Source of the DNA: CAZONU01 sp965370045 | Lineage (GTDB): Bacteria > Planctomycetota > SZUA-567 > JAKLDR01 | Reading direction: 5' to 3' | Assembly (NCBI GenBank): GCA_965370045.1 | Contig: CBDUSI010000135.1 | Coordinates: 1-11,362, forward strand | DNA length: 11,362 bases | In this document: positions 1 through 7,459 of the stretch, piece after piece | Position numbering within the stretch: position 1 is the first letter of the stretch | Layout of the letters: each line of letters starts with the position of its first letter | The notes under the pieces: generated by a model | What the model was told of the DNA's origin: nothing | What the model saw: only the letters and a program-made list of their open reading frames with translations | Databases searched by the model: none | Program-made: the position numbers and the translations under genes

Positions 1-22
1 AATCTGAACCATTCTGCCCCAA

Positions 23-55
23 TCACGACTGCTCCATTTTTCAACAGCCTGCTAG
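23..55 (+). repeat. Left copy of a ~33-bp dispersed repeat
   Basis: Matches the right-end copy (11312-11343, opposite strand) at 29 of 33 aligned positions, with CCATTTTTCAAC and CTGCTAG fully conserved. The kinase stop codon (52-54, TAG on the minus strand) is inside it. Its A/T-run core stands out from the GC-rich surroundings. It looks like an insertion-sequence end or an intergenic repeat; no transposase is in the window. Confidence 0.75.
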
Positions 56-3000
56 TGTCCGAGGAGTTCCGGGGGGATCACCTGGCGGGGGAGCCCCTTC
101 GTCTCCCAGCTCAACTCCTGGCCGGCGAAGCCCCCGCCTTCAGAGACCTCCATGGTGAAGTCGTTGAAGCCGGCCTTGAGGTCGACGTCGGCGCCCTTGT
201 TGAAGTTGCCGTCGATGATCTTCTTGCCGCCCACCCACAGGCGGCCGTGGTCGTCGCAGCGCTGGGAGAGGCGGTAGCGGCCGGCCTTCTCGACGTATAT
301 CTTGCCCTTGAAGCGCACCGAGAAGTTGTTCTGGGGCACCTTGGGCGCGGGCGAGCGCTGGCTCCACCAGAAGTACATCGCCGGCTCGACGCGCTTGAGC
401 ACCGATTTCTTGAAGCCCCGGTCGCTGAAGTACTCGGCGGTGATGCCCGGCTTGACCCCGGCCTGCCGGAACTTGACTTGCAGCCCGGCGCGGCGCTTGA
501 GCCAGGCGGCCGACGGCTTGCAGACGATCTTGAGCTTGTCGAAGTCCGCCTGGGCGCGCCAGGTGCCCAGCACCAGCCGGCAGCCGCGGGAAACATCAAA
601 GGTCAGTTTGTCGCGCAGGAGTTCCCGGCCGTCGAGGGACAGCACCACCTGGCCGCCGGTCAGCTCCAGCTTGACGCGGTAAGCCTTGTTCGCCTCGAGG
701 AGCAGCTCGCGGCCCATCATCTTGCGCTGGCTTTCGCCCTGCAGGATGTAGGGCTTGCCCTTGGAGCTGAACCACACGCGCAGCTTCTCGGGCAGCTTCT
801 CCCCGGGCTTGTAAACGTAGGGCCGGCCCAGGCCCAGGCCCACGCTGCGGCTGCCGCCCCGGGGGGTGACCTCGAACTCCACGCTGCGCAGGCCCTCGAT
901 GGGCACCCCCCAGAGGACTTGCAGCAGGCGCTGGGCCGGGGAGCGCAGGCGCAGCCGGCCGGCGTTGGTTACCTCGGTGTCGATGCCGGCGCGGTTATGG
1001 ATGTTCTGGCCCCAGCGCCACATGCTGATGGCCGACTCCCAGTCGAGCACCTGGGGGGTATTGGGGCCGAAGTCGTACTCGAAGGCCAGCAGGCCGGCTT
1101 CGGCCTTGACGCTGCGCGCGGCGCACAGGCCCTCGAGGCTCAGGCCGGCGAGGGCCGCGTCGAGCTCCAGCTTCTCGAGTTCGGCGCGCGCGCGGGCGAA
1201 GGCCTTGGTCTTGGCGAACTTGCCGCGCAGCTCGCCCAGCCTGGCGGCGAAGCCCCTGAAGTTCCTGGCGGCGTGGGCCTCCTTGGCCGCCGCGATCAGC
1301 CCCTCGGCCTGCAGCTCGGTCATGCCCTTCTGGAGCAGGTCCAGCCGGCGCAGTCCGCGCGCGGCGGCCGGGCCCTTGGCGCGCAGCATGTTGGACCGCG
1401 CCGCGCCGTAGTCCCGCCGCCAGGTGAGGTACAGTCCCGCGCTCAGGGCCTTCTTGGCGTCGCCGGAGCCGTAACCGGTGAGGGCCAGCAACTCCGCGGG
1501 GACCATCTGGTCGGGGACCAGCGGGAAGGTGACCGCGCCCCTGGCGGTGGACAGCCAGACCTTGCCATCTCTGATCTGGATCCTCCCGGTGAGCTTCTGG
1601 CCCCTGATGGTCACGGTGACGTTTCCGCGCACCGCGGCGAGCAGGGCGGCGACCTCCTCGCCGGCGGCCTTCATGACTTCCAGGTCTTTGATCTCGTCGT
1701 CGGCGCGGGACTTGATTATCTCGTACTTCTTGTCCCGCTTGACGGTGTTGCAGAAGCTCTCCGCGGCGGCGAAGCCCTTGGGGGCGTGCTTGGAGTAGAG
1801 GTCGCGCAGGAAGCCCTGGTAGAGCACCTCCCCCCGGCGGGCCTGCGCGGCGGCCAGGCGGACCTTCTCCGCGGCCAGGAACTTCGCGCGGGCATCCTCG
1901 GCGGTCTTGACCTTGGCCAGGCCGCGGGCGACGCGTTCGGCCAGGCCCGGCAGCCCCGCGACGGACATGCCCGTCAGCGCCGCCCGGGCATTCTCGAAGT
2001 CGAACTTTTTGGTGAGCGCCTCGGCGCGCTTCTCCCGGGCGGTCAGCCAGGCCTTGGCGCGCTTGTCGATCTCGCCGCGGTTCCGCCCGTAGGCCGTCCC
2101 CCACCGGGGATACTTGCGGAAGGACCTCGGGAACTTGTCCAACTCCGCGAAGGCCGCCGCGTAGCGGTTCCGCCCGCTGGCCGCGTCGGCCTTGCGCCAC
2201 AGGTCGTCGAGGGTCTTCTTGATGATCCCCTGGAGCCGGGCGCGGAGCCCGTCGTACTGCTTCTTGGCGTCGAAGAAGGTGGCGGTGCCCTTGGTCTGCT
2301 CGACCACGATCTTGAGGATGCCGGCGTCGTGCTCCAGGTCCGCGGGCTTCGCCGTGTTCCTGAGCCGCTTGCGGGCCTCCGCCAGCATTTCGCTGGCGTC
2401 CTTCTCCGTCCGGTTGGTGGGCGTCGGAGTGGGCGTGGGGACGGGCGTCGGCGTCGGGTTCGGAGGGGGCAGGGGATCGTTACGCTCGCCGTTATCCGGG
2501 TCGCCCGTCAGGGCGACGATCAGGACGACCACAATGATGAGCAGCAGCGCGCCGGCCCCGCCGAGGACCGCGGCCAGCGGCAGGCGCCGCTTGCCGGGCA
2601 CGCCCTCTACCGGGCGGGTCATGCTGGTGCCCGCGGTCTCCGGCCCCACGGCCACCGAGCTGGACCCCCTGAAAGTCTTGGCCTTGCCCGGCGGCAGGCC
2701 CCGCGACACCTTGTCGAGGTCGGCGAGCAGCTCGTCGGCGGCCTGGTAGCGGTCCTCCGGGTCGCGGGCCATCATCATCTCGATGATCCGCGACACGTTG
2801 CGGCTCAGGCCCGGGCGGACCTCGCGGGGATTGGGCACCGTGGAGGTGAGGTGCGCGCGGATGACCTCTTCGGCGCTGGAGCCACTGAAGGGCGGCGAGC
2901 CCACCACCATGTGGTAGAAGGTGGCCCCCAGGGAGTAGATGTCGCTGCGGGCGTCGACGTCGGCGTCGCCGCGGGCCTGCTCCGGGGAGATGTAGTAGGG

Positions 3001-3735
3001 GGTCCCTAACCGCACGCCCTCCTCGCCGGCGGCGCCCACGGTCTTGGCGATGCCCAGGTCCAGGAGCTTGGCCACGCTCTGCGGCGTGATGATGATGTTG
3101 TCGGGCTTGACGTCGCGGTGCACCAGGCCGGCTTCGGAGGCGTGGTCCAGGGCCCGGGCGATCTGGACGATGATCCCCAGAGCTTCCTTCTCGCGGTAGG
3201 GTCCCTTGCTCTTGAGCGTCTCCCGGGCGGTGATGCCCTCGACGTACTCCATGGCGAAGTAGTAGTAGCCCTTCTCCTCGCCGACGTCGATGCCCTGGAC
3301 GATGTTCACGTGGTTGAGCTTGGCCACCGCGCGGGCCTCGCGCATGAAGCGCTCCACGTAGATCTTGTCGCTGGCCAGCTTGGGCGGCAGGATCTTGAGG
3401 GCCACGTTGCGGTCCATGGATATCTGCCGGGCCTTGAAGACCGTGCCCATCGAGCCTTGGCCGACGCGGGCGATAATCTCGTAGTTGCCCAGCCGGCGGT
3501 AGCCGCTGAGGGCCTTGCCCACCCGCCGCGCGTCGGTTTCGGAGATGAAGCCCTTCTTGACCATCAGGGCCTGGACCTTCTCGTCCAGGCCCATCTCCTG
3601 GAGCTTCTCGCGGATCTGGAGGGTCTCGTCGACCTGCTCCTGGCTGACGTAGCCCCGCTCCAGGGCGAGGTCCAGGAAGATGCGCGTCTCGCTCTGCCCG
3701 AACTTGGAGGGCTGGAGGTCGAGGTCTTCCGGCAT
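52..3735 (-). CDS. Transmembrane Hanks-type Ser/Thr protein kinase with extracytoplasmic PA14 domain
   Basis: This 1227-aa protein is likely a receptor-like protein kinase. Residues ~15-75 are helical and resemble the GspE/PilB N-terminal-type domain seen ahead of some planctomycete kinases. The kinase domain spans ~85-345: glycine loop VGQGSMG at 91-97, catalytic Lys114 in VALKI, Glu133, HRDVKPDN at 206-213 (Asp208), DLG instead of DFG at 227-229, and GTPYYISPEQ at 244-253. All catalytic residues are present, so it should be active. One membrane segment (~387-410) is followed by a Pro-Thr linker (421-440), then a long Lys/Arg/Ala-rich helical region (~440-880), a beta-rich LamG/DUF1080-like segment (~883-1072) and a C-terminal PA14 domain (~1097-1215, with DDHGRLWVGG). 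The C-terminal part is therefore probably outside the cytoplasm; PA14 domains often bind carbohydrate. The ATG has GGAGAA just upstream. It lies 60 bp after purE and is the last gene of the leftward unit. The stop codon falls inside a dispersed repeat. The ligand and substrates are unknown. Confidence 0.95.
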   Translation of the reverse strand: MPEDLDLQPSKFGQSETRIFLDLALERGYVSQEQVDETLQIREKLQEMGLDEKVQALMVKKGFISETDARRVGKALSGYRRLGNYEIIARVGQGSMGTVFKARQISMDRNVALKILPPKLASDKIYVERFMREARAVAKLNHVNIVQGIDVGEEKGYYYFAMEYVEGITARETLKSKGPYREKEALGIIVQIARALDHASEAGLVHRDVKPDNIIITPQSVAKLLDLGIAKTVGAAGEEGVRLGTPYYISPEQARGDADVDARSDIYSLGATFYHMVVGSPPFSGSSAEEVIRAHLTSTVPNPREVRPGLSRNVSRIIEMMMARDPEDRYQAADELLADLDKVSRGLPPGKAKTFRGSSSVAVGPETAGTSMTRPVEGVPGKRRLPLAAVLGGAGALLLIIVVVLIVALTGDPDNGERNDPLPPPNPTPTPVPTPTPTPTNRTEKDASEMLAEARKRLRNTAKPADLEHDAGILKIVVEQTKGTATFFDAKKQYDGLRARLQGIIKKTLDDLWRKADAASGRNRYAAAFAELDKFPRSFRKYPRWGTAYGRNRGEIDKRAKAWLTAREKRAEALTKKFDFENARAALTGMSVAGLPGLAERVARGLAKVKTAEDARAKFLAAEKVRLAAAQARRGEVLYQGFLRDLYSKHAPKGFAAAESFCNTVKRDKKYEIIKSRADDEIKDLEVMKAAGEEVAALLAAVRGNVTVTIRGQKLTGRIQIRDGKVWLSTARGAVTFPLVPDQMVPAELLALTGYGSGDAKKALSAGLYLTWRRDYGAARSNMLRAKGPAAARGLRRLDLLQKGMTELQAEGLIAAAKEAHAARNFRGFAARLGELRGKFAKTKAFARARAELEKLELDAALAGLSLEGLCAARSVKAEAGLLAFEYDFGPNTPQVLDWESAISMWRWGQNIHNRAGIDTEVTNAGRLRLRSPAQRLLQVLWGVPIEGLRSVEFEVTPRGGSRSVGLGLGRPYVYKPGEKLPEKLRVWFSSKGKPYILQGESQRKMMGRELLLEANKAYRVKLELTGGQVVLSLDGRELLRDKLTFDVSRGCRLVLGTWRAQADFDKLKIVCKPSAAWLKRRAGLQVKFRQAGVKPGITAEYFSDRGFKKSVLKRVEPAMYFWWSQRSPAPKVPQNNFSVRFKGKIYVEKAGRYRLSQRCDDHGRLWVGGKKIIDGNFNKGADVDLKAGFNDFTMEVSEGGGFAGQELSWETKGLPRQVIPPELLGH

Positions 3736-3795
3736 CAGTTCTCCGTCCGCGTCAAAGGGCGCTCAAGTTTCTTAACCGTCGGCGTGTCTAGCCGG

Positions 3796-4314
<519 letters not shown>

Positions 4315-4316
4315 GT

Positions 4317-4619
4317 CTAGTGTCCCTCTCCAGAGTCAATGACTTTGGGCACCCGGAAGTGCCACCCGTCGGAGTCCGGCGCGCCCTCCAGGGCCTTCTC
4401 GCGGTCCAGGGAGGGCTTCGCCACGTCCTTGCGAAAAACATTGTCGCCGTGAGCGCCGTGGGCCAGGGGTTCGACGCCGGCGACGTCCACCTCGTCCAGC
4501 TGCTCCACGTAGCCGAGAATGTCGTCGAGCTGCCGGGTGTAGAGCGCCAGTTCCTCCTCGCTCAACTCCAGCCGGGCCAGCCGGGCCACGTGCTCGACGT
4601 CCTTGCGGTCCAGGGCCAT
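4317..4619 (-). CDS. gatC: Asp-tRNA(Asn)/Glu-tRNA(Gln) amidotransferase subunit C (GatC)
   Basis: GatC is the small subunit that stabilises the GatCAB amidotransferase, which converts Glu-tRNA(Gln) (and often Asp-tRNA(Asn)) to the amidated form. The 100-aa length is typical. Family hallmarks are all present: VEHVARLARLELSEEE near the N-terminus, ILGYVEQLDEVDVAGVEPLA in the middle, and N-F-R-x-D, a SLDREKALEGAPDSDG-type segment and FRVPKVID at the C-terminus. The ATG follows a GGGGGGAAG ribosome binding site that overlaps the end of the preceding gene, whose TAA is 2 bp upstream. gatA and gatB are not adjacent, so the amidotransferase genes are dispersed here; placement next to purE reflects operon sharing rather than a common pathway. 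Confidence 0.96.
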   Translation of the reverse strand: MALDRKDVEHVARLARLELSEEELALYTRQLDDILGYVEQLDEVDVAGVEPLAHGAHGDNVFRKDVAKPSLDREKALEGAPDSDGWHFRVPKVIDSGEGH

Positions 4620-4621
4620 GC

Positions 4622-5257
4622 TTACTTCCCCCCAGTGGATGTCTTGGCCTGGTGCTCGGTTATCACTCTGAGCCAGGGCCCGGGCGGGACCCCCTGCGGG
4701 CGGACGAAGCGCCAGTCCACCCGGCCCTTGCCCCTGAGGCTCAGGTAGTCATTGGCCGCCGGGGAGAGGTCGATGCCCGCCTTGCCGTCCTTCTCGGCGC
4801 GGGGACGCGCCGCGCCCAGGACGTAGTCCCGGTCGTCGGTGTGCCAGGGGCCCACGTCCTCCCACTGGCAGAAGCAGCTCTTGCCGCCGGAGCGCACCTC
4901 CACCCAGCGTCCCTGCATCTTTGAGCGCGTCTCCGGCCGGCCGGCCACGTCGTTGTAGGGCAGCGCGCAGTAAAAGACGTTCCGCCCGGGGACGAAGCCC
5001 GCCGGGAGGTGCCCGCTGCGCTTCGAAGGATCGTCCACCCCGCCGAAGTTGGCCAGCCACTTCGGGTCCCAGGCGCTCTTCTCGTTGCCGGGCTCGCCGA
5101 CCCAGAAGCAGGTGGCCAGGACGTTCTCGCGCCAGCCGCCGGGCAGCTCGCCGAAATTCATCTTGAGGTTCGGCGACTTGAGGCTCCAGGAGCAGCTCGC
5201 GCCGGCCAGGACCAGCAGCGAGGCGGCTGCGGAGGCCAGCACGTTCCGGGCTCGCAA
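4622..5257 (-). CDS. Putative exported RlpA-like double-psi beta-barrel protein
   Basis: This 211-aa protein starts at TTG with a short signal sequence (hydrophobic ~8-20, then GASC with Cys22). A lipoprotein is possible, but Gly at -3 is a poor lipobox, so ordinary signal peptidase cleavage is an alternative. The mature part has FYCALPYND at 95-103, QWEDVGPW at 131-138 and GIDLSPAANDYLSL at 161-174. This spacing of a D-x-GP motif followed by IDLSxAA is the pattern of the RlpA-type double-psi beta-barrel, with Asp134 at the position of the usual conserved Asp. RlpA proteins act on or bind peptidoglycan, but the flanking sequence here is different and enzymatic activity is not shown. It also resembles, from memory, a family of uncharacterised secreted bacterial proteins with QWEDVGP. 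It lies 1 bp after the phosphoesterase stop and 2 bp before gatC. Confidence 0.8.
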   Translation of the reverse strand: MRARNVLASAAASLLVLAGASCSWSLKSPNLKMNFGELPGGWRENVLATCFWVGEPGNEKSAWDPKWLANFGGVDDPSKRSGHLPAGFVPGRNVFYCALPYNDVAGRPETRSKMQGRWVEVRSGGKSCFCQWEDVGPWHTDDRDYVLGAARPRAEKDGKAGIDLSPAANDYLSLRGKGRVDWRFVRPQGVPPGPWLRVITEHQAKTSTGGK

Positions 5258-5258
5258 G

Positions 5259-5996
5259 CTACACCCCCGCGCTCAGCCGGCGGGCGAACTTCTCGGGGAG
5301 CCCGGCCTGGACTATTGAACGCTGGGCGGCGGCCACGTCGTAGGGCTTGCGGGTGAAGGTCACCGTGTACTTCTCGTCGTCGAAGACCGCGAAGGAAGCC
5401 AGCGGGCAGCGGTCCCGCGGCTGGCCCACCGAGCCGGGGTTGATCATGTATATCTCGCCGGGCTCCAGCTGGAAGCTCTTGGTCTCGCGCATGTCGGCGA
5501 CCACGCCGCGCGTGGAGATCAGCATGGGCACGTGCGTGTGCGCGAAGATACAGATCTTCAGGTGGGCGAACTCCCGGAGCATGCATTCGAGATTGCGCTT
5601 GACCTCGCCGGCGGTCAGGATGTAGGCGTCGCGCTCGACCAGCGAGCCGTGGACCATGATGAACTTGTCGTCGACGATCTGGCCCTCGGGCAGCCCCGCC
5701 AGGAAGCGCAGGCTCGCCGGGGCGATGTTGTCGCGGGTCCACTCCAGGGCCTTGGTGGCGGTCAGGCGCATGCGCGGGTCGATGCTGCCGGCCACCTGGC
5801 GGTCGTGGTTGCCGGCGATGGACACCATGTGCACCTGTTCCTGGGCCATGGTGATGGTGCTGGCGGGCTCCGCGCCGTAGCCGACCAGGTCCCCGCCGTT
5901 GAGGATCTTGTCGACGCCCGCGGCCTTGAGGTGCTGGAGGGCTACCTCGAAGGCCTGGGCGTTGGCGTGGACGTCTCCGATCAGCCCGTAGAGCAT
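5259..5996 (-). CDS. Calcineurin-like metallophosphoesterase (YfcE/Metallophos_2 type)
   Basis: This is a 245-aa cytoplasmic metal-dependent phosphoesterase or phosphodiesterase. The five metal-binding blocks are complete: GDVHAN at 7-12 (Asp8, His10), GGDLVGYG at 34-41 (Asp36), GNHD at 62-65 (Asn63, His64), VHGS at 115-118 (His116) and FAHTH at 151-155 (His153, His155). NPGSVGQPRD at 186-195 is typical of the YfcE/MJ0936 branch, whose members hydrolyse phosphodiesters in vitro. The physiological substrate cannot be predicted. The ATG is preceded by GAGG at 4-nt spacing (6001-6004). This ribosome binding site sits directly against a heptamer array, so a hairpin in the leader could affect translation. 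No signal peptide is present. The protein is complete and probably active. Confidence 0.93.
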   Translation of the reverse strand: MLYGLIGDVHANAQAFEVALQHLKAAGVDKILNGGDLVGYGAEPASTITMAQEQVHMVSIAGNHDRQVAGSIDPRMRLTATKALEWTRDNIAPASLRFLAGLPEGQIVDDKFIMVHGSLVERDAYILTAGEVKRNLECMLREFAHLKICIFAHTHVPMLISTRGVVADMRETKSFQLEPGEIYMINPGSVGQPRDRCPLASFAVFDDEKYTVTFTRKPYDVAAAQRSIVQAGLPEKFARRLSAGV

Positions 5997-6003
5997 CTTA
6001 CCT

Positions 6004-6027
6004 CAGTTGCCAGTTGCCAGTTGCCAG
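6004..6027. repeat. Heptamer tandem array 1, (CAGTTGC) x 3.4
   Basis: Three perfect CAGTTGC units plus CAG. On the transcribed (minus) strand this reads as CAACTGG units. It lies just upstream of the phosphoesterase ribosome binding site. The first bases of the array overlap the GAGG of that site. Confidence 0.9.
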
Positions 6028-6056
6028 CCGGCCCAAGACGGCGGGCCTGCAGCCGT

Positions 6057-6091
6057 TGATGACTGACCACTGGCTACTGGTCACTGGTCTG
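6057..6091. repeat. Heptamer array 2, five degenerate units covering the cinA stop
   Basis: Plus-strand units are TGATGAC, TGACCAC, TGGCTAC, TGGTCAC and TGGTCTG. They share an ACTGG core with array 1 but in the opposite orientation. The array encodes the last five residues of CinA and its TAG stop (6074-6076) and runs on into the intergenic region. Confidence 0.8.
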
Positions 6092-7333
6092 CCTCGCTGC
6101 TCGCCAGAGCATCCACAGCGCGTGGCTGGCCGCGCGCTCGCGCACCCAGTGGCGGACCCCGCCGAAGCGCTGCACGTCGTGCTCGACCCCGCCCGGGCCG
6201 GCCACCGCAAAGTGCACCGTCCCGACGGGCTTCGAAGCTGAGCCGCCCTGTGGTCCGGCAATCCCTGTAACGGCAAGAGTTATATCCGCTCCGCACCTGG
6301 TGCGCAAGCCCGTTGCCATGGCCCCGGCGCACTCCGCGCTGACCGCCCCGTGGGCGGTGATTATCGCCGGATCAACCCCCAGGAGCCGGATCTTGGCCGC
6401 GTTGCTGTAGGTTACTAACCCTTCCAGCAGCGCCGCGGAAACCCCCGGGACGCTCACCAGCCGGGAGGCCACCAGCCCCCCGGTGCAGCTCTCGGCCAGG
6501 GCCAGGGTGAGTTTGCGCGCCAAGAGTTCGCGGGCGGCGGCCGCCTCTATGGTCGCCTTGGGCCCCTCGCCCCACAGGGCCTCGCCGAAGCGCCCGGCCA
6601 GCAGCCCGGCGGCCTCGTCGACCAGCCGCGCGCCTTCTTCGCCCTCGGCGGCGGCGCGGAGCGAGACCCAGCCCCGGCCCAGCTTGGTGCCCAGCTCTAA
6701 ACCCGTGGAAAGCAGCTCCGCGAGCGCCTCGCGGGCGGCCGCGTCGGCGCGGCTCTCCGGCCAGCCGGACACGTGAAAGAGCCGCGCAGCGCGCCGGGCG
6801 CGCCCGGGAAAGAGCGTTTCTAACGCGGGAGCCACGGACTCCTCGAATATCGCGCGCATCTCGTGGGGCACGCCGGGCAATAGGAAGAGGTGCCTGCCGT
6901 TCTTCTCGACGTGAATGCCCGGCGCGGCGCCGCAGGGGTTGGGGTAGACGCCCGCGCCGTCGGGGACCAGGGCCATGTTTAGACGGCTGCCGGTTACTTC
7001 ATCCGGCCGGCACTTGATGCGCGCGGCGATGTTCTCGATGGCTTTCGGAGAAGCGACCAGCTCGACTCCCGCGAACTTCGCGGCGGCGGCCGCAGTCAGA
7101 TCGTCGCCGGTGGGCCCCAAACCGCCGGTGGCCACCGTGACAGGCGCGGCATTGGCGGCCCGTTCAAAGGCGGCGACGATGCGCTCCTCTTCGTCGGGGA
7201 CAGTTATACCTTCCGTCACGCGGAAACCCAGCGCGGAGAGCCCTTCCCCCAGGAAGGCGCGGTTGGTGTCAGTCACCTCCCCGCGGAGGACCTCCTCGCC
7301 GATGGAAATTACGACAGCTTCCGGTGCGCTCAA
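6074..7333 (-). CDS. cinA: CinA-like protein: MoCF-fold domain fused to nicotinamide-nucleotide amidase domain
   Basis: CinA proteins combine a molybdopterin-binding-fold N-terminal domain, reported to act as ADP-ribose pyrophosphatase, with a PncC-type C-terminal domain that deamidates NMN for NAD recycling. From the chosen start (419 aa) the N-terminal domain shows AVVISIGEEVLRGEVTDTN near the start and ATGGLGPTGDD at 69-79. The C-terminal domain shows LALAESCTGGL at 277-287, GLVTYSNAAKIRLLGV at 305-320 and AVTGIAGPQGG at 354-364. I chose TTG at 7333 because GGGAGG (7338-7343) stands 4 nt upstream and the SIGEE motif follows at the usual distance. The longer frame from TTG at 7387 starts inside the promoter -35 box. 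The last residues (QTSDQ) and the TAG stop are encoded by a heptamer array. This is the first gene of the leftward unit. A role in competence should not be assumed from the name. Confidence 0.95.
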   Translation of the reverse strand: MSAPEAVVISIGEEVLRGEVTDTNRAFLGEGLSALGFRVTEGITVPDEEERIVAAFERAANAAPVTVATGGLGPTGDDLTAAAAAKFAGVELVASPKAIENIAARIKCRPDEVTGSRLNMALVPDGAGVYPNPCGAAPGIHVEKNGRHLFLLPGVPHEMRAIFEESVAPALETLFPGRARRAARLFHVSGWPESRADAAAREALAELLSTGLELGTKLGRGWVSLRAAAEGEEGARLVDEAAGLLAGRFGEALWGEGPKATIEAAAARELLARKLTLALAESCTGGLVASRLVSVPGVSAALLEGLVTYSNAAKIRLLGVDPAIITAHGAVSAECAGAMATGLRTRCGADITLAVTGIAGPQGGSASKPVGTVHFAVAGPGGVEHDVQRFGGVRHWVRERAASHALWMLWRAARQTSDQ

Positions 7334-7358
7334 TGGGCCTCCCTCTCGGAAGGCGCCA

Positions 7359-7387
7359 AGGATAGCGGTCCCGCGGCCGGGCGTCAA
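7359..7387 (-). promoter_or_regulatory. Sigma-70-like promoter for cinA and the leftward gene cluster
   Basis: On the minus strand TTGACG (7387-7382) and TATCCT (7364-7359) are exactly 17 bp apart, a near-consensus housekeeping promoter. Transcription would begin near 7352, giving a leader of about 20 nt that includes GGGAGG before the TTG start at 7333. With short gaps downstream, this promoter could drive all six leftward genes. The spacer holds an imperfect GC-rich inverted repeat (CCCG...CGGG, 7370-7381). Prediction only. Confidence 0.7.
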
Positions 7388-7397
7388 CGAAAGCCGG
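7381..7397 (+). repeat. 17-bp block GCGTCAACGAAAGCCGG, copy 1
   Basis: Identical to the block at 8462-8478. In both places it ends exactly 25 bp before a TTGCCC -35 box. At this copy the complementary strand also contains the TTGACG -35 box of the divergent cinA promoter, so the block may be a shared regulatory site or simply conserved promoter sequence. Confidence 0.75.
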
Positions 7398-7422
7398 GTG
7401 CGGAGGCGCGCGAGGATTGCCG

Positions 7423-7451
7423 TTGCCCTCGCCGTGGGGGAGCGGTATCAT
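7423..7451 (+). promoter_or_regulatory. Promoter for the FGE-like gene, placing the start of transcription at the ATG
   Basis: TTGCCC (7423-7428), 17-bp spacer, TATCAT (7446-7451). Only 8 bp separate the -10 box from the ATG at 7460, so transcription would start within about 0-3 nt of the start codon. Upstream GGATTG (7414-7419) is shared with the promoter at 8504. Confidence 0.65.
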
Positions 7452-7459
7452 CGGCCGCC

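Larger units (their letters stand above)
6003..6091 (-). promoter_or_regulatory. Predicted long mRNA stem-loop between cinA and the phosphoesterase gene
   Basis: In the leftward mRNA, three CCAGT pentamers at 7-nt pitch (6083-6087, 6076-6080, 6069-6073) can pair in register with ACTGG (6010-6014), ACTGG (6017-6021) and GCTGG (6024-6028, one G-U pair). The inner two helices merge into 11 pairs out of 12 positions around one A-A mismatch. A GGCCC/GGGCC hairpin (6043-6047 with 6030-6034) is nested in the loop. There is no U-tract, so this is not an ordinary terminator. It could slow or protect the mRNA or separate translation of the two genes. Confidence 0.55.

Noticed and set aside
2417..2465. 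A DNA tandem repeat in the kinase gene
   Set aside because: It is simply the coding sequence of the Pro-Thr linker (residues 424-440), a common extracytoplasmic spacer, and not an independent element.
55..3009. A 984-codon open frame on the plus strand, opposite the kinase gene
   Set aside because: Its translation is low-complexity (Gly, Ala, Leu, Arg, His rich) with no domain pattern. It is the usual stop-free antisense frame in GC-rich DNA; the minus-strand frame has clear kinase and PA14 motifs.
3736..3795. A separate promoter for the kinase gene in the 60-bp gap after purE
   Set aside because: TTGAGC and TTGACG occur in the gap, but neither has a -10 box at a proper distance before the ATG. 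Cotranscription from upstream is simpler.
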